Below are positions 1 through 6,776 of a stretch of 32,819 nucleotides of DNA, piece after piece (within the stretch, counting starts at the first letter, position 1; the number at the start of each line of letters is the position of its first letter). Below the pieces are notes generated by a model. That model made no database searches, had not been told where the DNA came from, and saw nothing but the letters and a program-made list of their open reading frames with translations. The DNA is taken from positions 1 through 32,819 of the forward strand of contig NZ_BBMY01000040.1 of assembly GCF_000759775.1 (NCBI RefSeq). Reading direction: 5' to 3'. A program made the translations under genes and the position numbers. Source of the DNA: Escherichia albertii NBRC 107761 = DSM 17582. Lineage in GTDB: Bacteria > Pseudomonadota > Gammaproteobacteria > Enterobacterales > Enterobacteriaceae.

Positions 1-33
1 GGTTTAACCGTGTGGATTGTGTCTTGCGACGAT

Positions 34-58
34 GGGCACTAAATGTTAAAAGGTGCCC
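34..58 (+). other. Hairpin in the pheP leader
   Basis: GGGCAC at 34-39 is the reverse complement of GTGCCC at 53-58, giving a six-pair stem with an A/T-rich loop about 30 bases before the pheP start. No T-tract follows, so it is not an obvious intrinsic terminator. It may simply be leader structure. The pheP promoter probably lies at or beyond the left edge of the window. Confidence 0.35.
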
Positions 59-88
59 CTCAATAAAAAAGACACACAGGGGAAAGGC

Positions 89-1471
89 GTGAAAAACGCG
101 TCAAACGTATCGGAAGATTCCGCGTCGGATCAAGAACCGACACTTCATCGGGGATTACATAACCGTCATATTCAGTTGATTGCGCTGGGCGGCGCCATTG
201 GTACTGGTCTGTTTCTTGGCATTGGCCCGGCGATTCAGATGGCGGGTCCGGCTGTGTTGCTGGGCTACGGCGTCGCCGGGATCATCGCTTTCCTGATTAT
301 GCGCCAGCTTGGCGAGATGGTGGTTGAGGAGCCAGTATCCGGTTCATTTGCTCACTTTGCCTATAAATACTGGGGACCGTTTGCGGGTTTCCTCTCTGGC
401 TGGAACTACTGGGTGATGTTCGTGCTGGTAGGGATGGCAGAGCTGACCGCCGCAGGCATCTATATGCAGTACTGGTTCCCGGATGTACCGACCTGGGTCT
501 GGGCCGCTGCCTTCTTTATTATCATCAACGCCGTTAACCTGGTGAACGTGCGCTTATATGGCGAAACTGAGTTCTGGTTTGCGCTGATTAAAGTGCTGGC
601 GATCATCGGCATGATCGGCTTTGGCCTGTGGCTGCTGTTTTCTGGTCACGGCGGCGAAAAAGCCAGTATCGACAACCTCTGGCGTTACGGTGGTTTCTTT
701 GCCACGGGCTGGAATGGACTGATTCTGTCGCTGGCGGTGATTATGTTCTCCTTCGGCGGTCTGGAGCTGATTGGTATTACTGCTGCTGAAGCGCGCGCTC
801 CAGAAAAAAGCATTCCGAAGGCAGTAAATCAGGTGGTTTATCGCATTCTGCTGTTTTATATCGGTTCGCTGGTGGTTTTACTGGCGCTTTACCCGTGGGT
901 AGAAGTGAAATCTAACAGTAGCCCGTTTGTGATGATTTTCCATAATCTTGACAGCAATGTGGTGGCTTCAGCACTGAACTTCGTCATTTTGGTAGCATCG
1001 TTGTCAGTGTATAACAGCGGTGTTTACTCCAACAGCCGTATGCTGTTTGGCCTCTCTGTGCAGGGTAACGCACCGAAGTTCCTTACCCGTGTGAGTCATC
1101 GCGGCGTGCCGATCAACTCGCTAATGCTTTCCGGGGCGATTACCTCGCTGGTGGTGTTGATTAATTATCTGCTGCCGCAAAAAGCGTTTGGTCTGCTGAT
1201 GGCGCTGGTGGTGGCAACGCTGTTGCTGAACTGGATTATGATTTGTCTGGCGCACTTGCGTTTTCGCGCGGCTATGCGTCGTCAGGCGCGAGAAACGCAG
1301 TTTAAGGCGCTGCTCTATCCGTTCGGTAACTATCTTTGCATTGCCTTCCTCGGCATGATTTTGCTGTTGATGTGTACAATGGATGATATGCGTCTGTCAG
1401 CGATTCTGCTGCCGGTGTGGATTGTGTTTCTGTTTGTGGCGTTTAAAACATTGCGTAGGAAAGTGAATTAA
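89..1471 (+). CDS. pheP: Phenylalanine-specific permease PheP
   Basis: An inner-membrane amino acid:proton symporter of the APC family (AroP/PheP/LysP group) that takes up phenylalanine. The protein is 460 residues from a GTG start at 89, which has a GGGGAAAGG ribosome site just upstream; the reading frame stays open to 53, but the Escherichia protein starts at this GTG. The N-terminus is hydrophilic, then the first membrane segment carries the family glycine motif GGAIGTG (residues 34-40). About twelve hydrophobic segments follow. The sequence matches K-12 PheP (458 residues) nearly throughout and ends in two extra residues (Val-Asn). It appears monocistronic: a REP pair and a strong hairpin terminator follow it, and the next gene is convergent. 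Confidence 0.96.
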   Translation: MKNASNVSEDSASDQEPTLHRGLHNRHIQLIALGGAIGTGLFLGIGPAIQMAGPAVLLGYGVAGIIAFLIMRQLGEMVVEEPVSGSFAHFAYKYWGPFAGFLSGWNYWVMFVLVGMAELTAAGIYMQYWFPDVPTWVWAAAFFIIINAVNLVNVRLYGETEFWFALIKVLAIIGMIGFGLWLLFSGHGGEKASIDNLWRYGGFFATGWNGLILSLAVIMFSFGGLELIGITAAEARAPEKSIPKAVNQVVYRILLFYIGSLVVLLALYPWVEVKSNSSPFVMIFHNLDSNVVASALNFVILVASLSVYNSGVYSNSRMLFGLSVQGNAPKFLTRVSHRGVPINSLMLSGAITSLVVLINYLLPQKAFGLLMALVVATLLLNWIMICLAHLRFRAAMRRQARETQFKALLYPFGNYLCIAFLGMILLLMCTMDDMRLSAILLPVWIVFLFVAFKTLRRKVN

Positions 1472-1490
1472 GCTGATGTGAGGCTGATTT

Positions 1491-1571
<81 letters not shown>

Positions 1572-1591
1572 ACGATGTCGGCAATCTGAAG

Positions 1592-1625
1592 CCGCTCTCA
1601 CCCATTCGATGAGAGCGGTTTTTTT
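1592..1625 (+). terminator. Intrinsic terminator of pheP
   Basis: CCGCTCTCA (1592-1600) pairs perfectly with TGAGAGCGG (1610-1618) around a nine-base loop, and seven T residues follow on the plus strand (1619-1625). This is a classic Rho-independent terminator for pheP. It ends just before the stop codon of the convergent ybdG. Confidence 0.85.
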
Positions 1626-1629
1626 CTGC

Positions 1630-2925
<1,296 letters not shown>

Positions 2926-2987
2926 TTATGCAAATCAGGAGAATCTGAGGGAGAATTTCCGACGAGGGCTGATGAAAATATAAAATT

Positions 2988-3074
2988 GCCTGATGCACTA
3001 CGTTTATCAGGCCTACGTTAATGAATTGGCACGAACTTGTCGGCCGGATAAGGCGATCACGCCGCATCCGGCAT
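2988..3074. repeat. REP/BIME element between nfsB and ybdG
   Basis: Two inverted REP units. The first, at about 2988-3016, has core CCTGATGCACTACGTTTATC then AGGCCTAC. The second, at about 3039-3074, reads CGGCCGGATAAGGCG followed by CGCCGCATCCGGC. It lies downstream of nfsB and upstream of ybdG, both on the minus strand, and is a typical mRNA 3'-end stabilising position. Confidence 0.85.
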
Positions 3075-3102
3075 AAACAAAGCGCACTTTGTCAGCAATC
3101 TG

Positions 3103-3123
3103 AGCCGGGAGCAGTTCCCGGCT
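3103..3123 (-). terminator. Hairpin just after nfsB
   Basis: AGCCGGGA (3103-3110) and TCCCGGCT (3116-3123) form a perfect eight-pair stem with a five-base loop, starting about 10 bases after the nfsB stop codon. No T-tract follows on the minus strand, so it may be a weak or factor-assisted terminator, or a 3'-end stabiliser. Confidence 0.45.
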
Positions 3124-3133
3124 ATCAGGAGAA

Positions 3134-3787
3134 TTACACTTCAGTTAAGGTGATGCTTTGCGGCAGACGAGATTTCGGCAGGGTAGCGTTAAAATCTTCG
3201 ACGCTGTGATGACCTACCGGAACAACCACCAGACTGGTGTAGCCTTTCTCTTTCAGACCAAATTCTTCGTCAAGAATAGCGGCGTCAAAACCTTCGATGG
3301 GCACCGCATCCAGACCCAGCGCCGCAACGCCCAGCAGGAAGTTGCCGACGTTGAGATAAACCTGTTTGGCCATCCACTGCGCATCATCGTGCAGATCTTT
3401 ACGGTGCATATCGGCGAAGAACTTGCGACCTTTATCGTTCGCCGCTTTCGCTTCCGGTGTGGCAAAACGGCCATCGGCATCTTCCTGGTCCACAACCTGT
3501 TTCAGCCATGCATCATCCATGGCAGTTTTTGCGCAGAACACCACGACATGCGAGGCATCAAGTATTTTACGCTCGTTGAACACGTAATTACCGGCGGCGG
3601 ATTTGGCGACACGTGCTTTACCTTCTTCCGTACTGGCAACGATAAAATGCCACGGTTGGGAGTTAGTGCTGGATGGACTGTATTGCAGCAGGGTTTTGAT
3701 CTGCTCTGCTTGTTCGGGGGTAAGTTTTTTGCTGGCATCAAATGCCTTAGTGGAATGGCGCTTTAAGGCGACAGAAATGATATCCAT
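3134..3787 (-). CDS. nfsB: Oxygen-insensitive NAD(P)H nitroreductase NfsB
   Basis: A cytoplasmic FMN flavoenzyme that reduces nitro-aromatics, nitrofurans and quinones (also described as a dihydropteridine reductase). The protein is 217 residues, identical in length to K-12 NfsB, and belongs to the nitroreductase family that works as a homodimer. The N-terminal RHSTK stretch (residues 10-14) contributes FMN phosphate contacts in this family, and the conserved [11 protein letters not shown] block is at about 38-48. The ATG at 3787 follows AAGGAGT. It is transcribed alone toward ybdG. Loss of this gene is a known route to nitrofurantoin resistance, but here it looks intact. Confidence 0.96.
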   Translation of the reverse strand: MDIISVALKRHSTKAFDASKKLTPEQAEQIKTLLQYSPSSTNSQPWHFIVASTEEGKARVAKSAAGNYVFNERKILDASHVVVFCAKTAMDDAWLKQVVDQEDADGRFATPEAKAANDKGRKFFADMHRKDLHDDAQWMAKQVYLNVGNFLLGVAALGLDAVPIEGFDAAILDEEFGLKEKGYTSLVVVPVGHHSVEDFNATLPKSRLPQSITLTEV

Positions 3788-3865
3788 AAAGACTCCTTGT
3801 GGAAGAAATTTTGTGTGCCAGCAGATTACAAGGATCGTGATGAAATGGTAAGCGAGAAAAATGCG

Positions 3866-4249
3866 CTATTGATTTACGGTTGAATCAGGGCGCAGTCGTT
3901 TTTGATCGCGTTTAGATAAGCCATCGACCACTAAATTCCATGAGTCGTTGATCAAATCAAGAAGTAACGCTTCAGTGATTTCATCGCCAGGGTACACCGA
4001 AATCCAGTGTTTTTTGTTCATGTGATAGCCCGGCCTAATGCTCGGGTATATTTGTTGATTCAACAGTGATTTTTGTGGATCGGACTTCAGATTGATAAAG
4101 GGGACGCCGCGCAGTTCTGACGACAGCATAAAAATCTTGCCGCCAATTTTAAACACATCAAACTCCGGGCCAAACGGCCAGCAAAGTTCGACAAACGGTA
4201 GCTCGAGAGCGATGCGTTTTGCCGTTTCGTGCAGTGATTGCTTATCCAT
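3866..4249 (-). CDS. ybdF: MmcQ/YjbR-like protein YbdF
   Basis: A small cytoplasmic protein of the MmcQ/YjbR family (DUF419, CyaY-like fold), with no established biochemical role. The start at 4249 gives 127 residues beginning [10 protein letters not shown] and is preceded by AAGGTAAG. A start 11 codons upstream (4282) is open but would add a hydrophobic stretch not seen in the K-12 protein. Conserved family blocks are visible: the [17 protein letters not shown] stretch (about residues 20-36) and [10 protein letters not shown] further on. It lies 65 bases downstream of ybdJ on the same strand, so the two may be co-transcribed. The C-terminus (RPDSTVNQ) may differ slightly from K-12. Confidence 0.9.
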   Translation of the reverse strand: MDKQSLHETAKRIALELPFVELCWPFGPEFDVFKIGGKIFMLSSELRGVPFINLKSDPQKSLLNQQIYPSIRPGYHMNKKHWISVYPGDEITEALLLDLINDSWNLVVDGLSKRDQKRLRPDSTVNQ

Positions 4250-4314
4250 AAACTTACCTTGTGCAGGAAGGAGAATAAGCAAATTATGCCGCGAAGTGAG
4301 CTGATAATCGACGT

Positions 4315-4563
4315 CTAATCTGCCAGCGAAAACCAGCGTCGCCAGATAAAGCGCAACACAAAATATTCAATGACGCCCAGCACCAAAAACCACAGACAAA
4401 ACAATAAAGTGTAAAGCTGGCTAAGGTCTACTAAATGGAAGAGGGTTACCAGTTTTTGCGCCAGCGCCAGTCCCAGCGCAGGGGCCGGCAGCAGCAGGCT
4501 GGAGAGAAAAGCCATCAGCAAAATACCTGCCGCTGTGGTCAGCGTTTCTAAAGGGTGTTTCAT
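4315..4563 (-). CDS. ybdJ: Small inner-membrane protein YbdJ (DUF1158)
   Basis: An 82-residue protein with two hydrophobic segments (about residues 8-38 and 48-72) and a basic C-terminal patch (RFIWRRW), so probably a two-helix inner-membrane protein. Length and sequence match K-12 YbdJ, whose function is unknown. In K-12, ybdK lies immediately upstream and the pair forms a unit. Here ybdK is absent and the upstream side is a 215-base gap leading to a divergent acetyltransferase gene, so ybdJ must use its own or a new promoter. Confidence 0.88.
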   Translation of the reverse strand: MKHPLETLTTAAGILLMAFLSSLLLPAPALGLALAQKLVTLFHLVDLSQLYTLLFCLWFLVLGVIEYFVLRFIWRRWFSLAD

Positions 4564-4596
4564 CGTTTTGTTAAATCTTAGTTAAAATACTATTGT

Positions 4597-4627
4597 CCGG
4601 GATATTGCTGTGTAACGCAATTCCCGG
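4597..4627. other. Imperfect hairpin between ybdJ and the GNAT gene
   Basis: CCGGGA (4597-4602) plus ATTGC (4604-4608) pair with GCAAT (4617-4621) plus TCCCGG (4622-4627). This gives an eleven-pair stem with one bulged T and an eight-base loop. It sits in the 215-base gap (4564-4778) at the point where the gene content departs from K-12. No T-tract is attached on either strand, and I assign no function. Confidence 0.45.
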
Positions 4628-4778
4628 CTTAGTCTCCGGCTTCAAATTTCACTCTTTTATGGTGACCAGTACAGAGGCGGAAATCGTTGGGCTGGATGCA
4701 GAAGTTCTGAATGTTTCTTTCTTCTGGATACAGTGAACTGATATAACAGATTAAAACATCAGCAAAAGGGGGAAGGGC

Positions 4779-5483
4779 GTGCCGGAAATTAATCAATATG
4801 GACAGACGGTCGGCGATGCGCTACCGGACTGGCAAGGCGCAGCGGTTTTACCGCGCCGCTTACTGGAAGGTCATTGGTGTCGTCTGGAGCCGCTTGACGC
4901 GCAACGCCACGCAGGCGATCTGTTTGATGCCTATGCTCAGGTGCCGGATGAACGTGACTGGACGTGGCTTGCCAGTAATCGCCCGGCAAGTGTTGAAGCT
5001 ACCGGGGAGTGGATCGCTGGAAAAGTGAATGATCCCTCCCTGGTCCCCTTCGCTGTGGTTGATAATCGTTCTGAACGAGCCGTTGGGTTGGTCTGTTTTA
5101 TGGCGATTGAACGCGAGCATGGAACGGTTGAAATCGGCCATGTTACCTGGTCGCCACGCATGAAAAATAGTGTGCTCGGTACTGAAGCGATTTGGTTACT
5201 GCTGCAATGTGCCTTTGCGCATGGCTATCGGAGTGTGGAATGGAAATGTGATTCGCTCAATCTGGCGTCACGCCGCGCCGCCGAACGTTTAGGGTTTGTA
5301 TTTGAAGGCCGTTTCCGACAGAAAATCGTGCGCAAAGGGCGTAACCGTGACAGCGACTGGTTATCGATGATTGATAGCGAATGGTCGCAATGTGACAAAG
5401 CGCTACAGGCCTGGCTGGCGGCGGAGAATTTTGACGAGCGGGGTGTGCAGAAAAAAAGTCTGGCTCAATTGCGGTTGAGTTAA
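4779..5483 (+). CDS. GNAT-family N-acetyltransferase (RimJ/RimL type)
   Basis: A 234-residue protein of the Gcn5-related acetyltransferase superfamily, closest in layout to RimJ/RimL-like enzymes (Acetyltransf_3), which transfer acetyl from acetyl-CoA to an amine. The core runs from about 28 to 200: a beta-strand opening at GHWCRLEPLD (31-40), the strand EIGHVTWSP (118-126), an acetyl-CoA loop region KNSVLGTEA (129-137), and the conserved NLASRRAAERLGFVFEG block (161-177). A 30-residue hydrophilic tail follows. The start is GTG at 4779 after GGGGGAAGGG. The substrate cannot be told from sequence. It occupies the place of ybdK in K-12 on the opposite strand, so it is probably an acquired or lineage-specific gene. 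Its base composition is not strikingly foreign by eye. Confidence 0.85.
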   Translation: MPEINQYGQTVGDALPDWQGAAVLPRRLLEGHWCRLEPLDAQRHAGDLFDAYAQVPDERDWTWLASNRPASVEATGEWIAGKVNDPSLVPFAVVDNRSERAVGLVCFMAIEREHGTVEIGHVTWSPRMKNSVLGTEAIWLLLQCAFAHGYRSVEWKCDSLNLASRRAAERLGFVFEGRFRQKIVRKGRNRDSDWLSMIDSEWSQCDKALQAWLAAENFDERGVQKKSLAQLRLS

Positions 5484-5607
5484 TGAATAGTAGAAAGTCC
5501 GAAACAGGAATCACTGTATAAATAAACAGCCATTTTGCTAAGGAAGGGTAAGATAACTGCGGGTGCCTGAAGCTTTCCGGTTTCAGGATTACTCTGAGGT
5601 CTGGAAA

Positions 5608-5690
5608 GATGAAGCCCCAGGAGATATTTCTATCAACCCTGGGGCTGCCACTCCGAACCTCAACAACTCGGATGGTAGTCCCTTCTTCGC
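5608..5690 (-). ncRNA. sokE: Probable SokE antisense RNA
   Basis: The hokE leader contains AGCCCCAGG (5613-5621) paired perfectly with CCTGGGGCT (5638-5646). Read on the minus strand, this hairpin is followed by TTCATCTTT, closely resembling the 3' end of Sok antisense RNAs such as that of plasmid R1. The RNA would start near the hokE ribosome site and run leftward across the leader, blocking toxin translation. The limits are approximate: I judged the promoter only weakly (TATATT on the minus strand at about 5699-5704), and no -35 is convincing. Confidence 0.45.
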
Positions 5691-5860
5691 ATGGAGGCAA
5701 TATAAACATGCTGACGAAATATGCCCTTGTGGCAGTCATAGCACTGTGTTTAACGGTGCTGGGATTTACATTTCTGGTCGGAGACTCGTTGTGTGAGTTC
5801 ACCGTAAAGGAACGTAATATTGAGTTCAAGGCTGTTCTCGCTTACGAACCGAAGAAGTAG
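5609..5860 (+). other. In-frame upstream extension of hokE (possible mokE)
   Basis: An ATG at 5609 opens a frame that continues through hokE to the same stop, adding 33 residues before the HokE start. In hok/sok loci a Mok reading frame that overlaps hok couples toxin translation to the antisense-controlled leader, and in the hokC locus Mok is an in-frame extension of the toxin. This frame starts at the base of the Sok-target hairpin, where a Mok start would be expected. No strong ribosome site is visible, so this is a suggestion only. Confidence 0.35.
5708..5860 (+). CDS. hokE: Type I toxin HokE
   Basis: A 50-residue membrane-depolarising toxin of the Hok/Gef family. One hydrophobic segment (about residues 5-25) is followed by the family region around Cys29 (GDSLCEF) and the conserved C-terminal end AYEPKK. 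The ATG at 5708 follows GGAGG at 5693-5697. The sequence is nearly identical to K-12 HokE. In K-12 an IS186 copy lies just downstream of hokE; here the 121 bases to entD hold no insertion sequence, so the toxin mRNA 3' end, which normally folds back on the leader, may be intact. A Sok-like antisense signature lies upstream. Confidence 0.9.
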   Translation: MLTKYALVAVIALCLTVLGFTFLVGDSLCEFTVKERNIEFKAVLAYEPKK

Positions 5861-5930
5861 CCGTTGTGCGGGGAGTCATCTCCGCATATCCGGTTGTCTG
5901 GTCAGGGTGGTTAGGCACCTGCTTTACACT

Positions 5931-5962
5931 TTCGCCCGCGGTCAGTGATGGCTGCGGGCGAA
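5931..5962. other. Hairpin between hokE and entD
   Basis: TTCGCCCGC (5931-5939) is the exact reverse complement of GCGGGCGAA (5954-5962), giving nine pairs with a 14-base loop. It lies between the hokE stop and the convergent entD stop. It could end either transcript, but neither strand shows a T-tract after the stem. Confidence 0.5.
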
Positions 5963-5981
5963 TCGCACCAGATGTTGTCAA

Positions 5982-6602
5982 TTAATCGTGTTGGCACAGT
6001 GTTACGACTATCTTTTCTTTTCTCTGCCAGTGCACAGCAAACTTCTCATCATCCCGACGAATGATGATTCGCTGTTTATTCCAGCTAATTATCTGATAAT
6101 CCAGAAAACCTGACGCGGCCTGCATTTTGTCTGCCTTAAACGCACTCTCTTTTGCAGAAAAGGCCAGGGTTAACGCCAGAGAAAAGGGTAAAGCGATATC
6201 AGCGAGCAGCTCGCGTTCCGCTGGTGTAACAATGCTATCTGCTAACTCTGTAGCCGTTTGCGCAGAGAAAATTTCTTCAATATCAACGCCAATTGGTTGA
6301 CGTGATACCACAGCTAACGCCGTAGTCCCGCAGTGACTAATGCTGCCGAATAACCCCGCAGGCCATACTGGTTGGCGAAGCTTACCGATTGCGGGAACGT
6401 ACTTAAAACCATACTCATGTAAAGCATGAACGGCGGCGATCCGCCCGGCTAAATGTTCTGTTTTACGTTTACGCCCGGTATGTTGTAGATGCGTGTAATG
6501 CGGCAGCCAGAGTAAATCCTGCTCGCAAAAACTCGCCGAATCAAACTCAACAAAATGCAGCGTATGTCCGGCAAAGGGGAGGGCGGTATGCGTAGTTTTC
6601 AT
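5982..6602 (-). CDS. entD: Enterobactin synthase component D, 4'-phosphopantetheinyl transferase
   Basis: EntD converts the apo carrier domains of EntB and EntF to the holo form by moving 4'-phosphopantetheine from CoA to the carrier serine. The protein is 206 residues from the ATG at 6602. The two Sfp-type signatures are present: GVDIEE with Asp107 and Glu109, and FSAKESAFK at 148-156 with Glu152. A start three codons upstream (6611) is equally possible, as neither has a clear ribosome site. The open frame to 6680 runs into a REP element and is not credible. It is the distal gene of the Fur-controlled fepA-entD unit. From memory it is noticeably less similar to K-12 than its neighbours (scattered changes such as the C-terminal half around ADIALPF). 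Confidence 0.94.
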   Translation of the reverse strand: MKTTHTALPFAGHTLHFVEFDSASFCEQDLLWLPHYTHLQHTGRKRKTEHLAGRIAAVHALHEYGFKYVPAIGKLRQPVWPAGLFGSISHCGTTALAVVSRQPIGVDIEEIFSAQTATELADSIVTPAERELLADIALPFSLALTLAFSAKESAFKADKMQAASGFLDYQIISWNKQRIIIRRDDEKFAVHWQRKEKIVVTLCQHD

Positions 6603-6640
6603 GTCGACCATATTAGAGACTGATGACAAACGCAAAACCA

Positions 6641-6739
6641 CCTGATGCGCTACGCTTATCAGGTCTACGTGGTCATGCAATATATTGAATTAGCAAAACT
6701 TTTGTAGGCCGGATAAGGCGTTCACGCCGCATCCGGCAT
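6641..6739. repeat. REP/BIME element between fepA and entD
   Basis: Two inverted REP units. One is at about 6641-6667 (CCTGATGCGCTACGCTTATC, then AGGTCTAC). The other is at about 6704-6739 (GTAGGCCGGATAAGGCG, then ACGCCGCATCCGGCA). They lie inside the fepA-entD operon, about 40 bases upstream of the entD start, where they may stabilise fepA mRNA and lower entD expression. Confidence 0.85.
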
Positions 6740-6776
6740 GAACGACGCGCACTTTGTCAACAATCTGACGTTAGCA

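Noticed and set aside
3103-3123. The hairpin after nfsB as a full intrinsic terminator.
   Set aside because: The stem is perfect but no T-tract follows on the minus strand, so it is listed only with low confidence.
3158-3766. A 202-codon plus-strand open frame inside nfsB.
   Set aside because: It is wholly antisense to the well-matched nfsB gene and has no family features.
4659-4736. A 25-residue open frame (starting MVTSTEAEIV) upstream of the acetyltransferase.
   Set aside because: It has no ribosome site and no family I recognise. A frame this short is expected by chance. I could not tie it to a ybdK remnant.
5257-5829. A 190-codon minus-strand open frame across the 3' end of the acetyltransferase gene and the hokE leader.
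   Set aside because: It is antisense to two supported genes, has no recognisable domain or ribosome site, and its composition looks like a reverse-frame shadow.
6603-6680. N-terminal extension of entD.
   Set aside because: Most of it is translated REP sequence. The phosphopantetheinyl transferase begins at 6602 or, at most, 6611.
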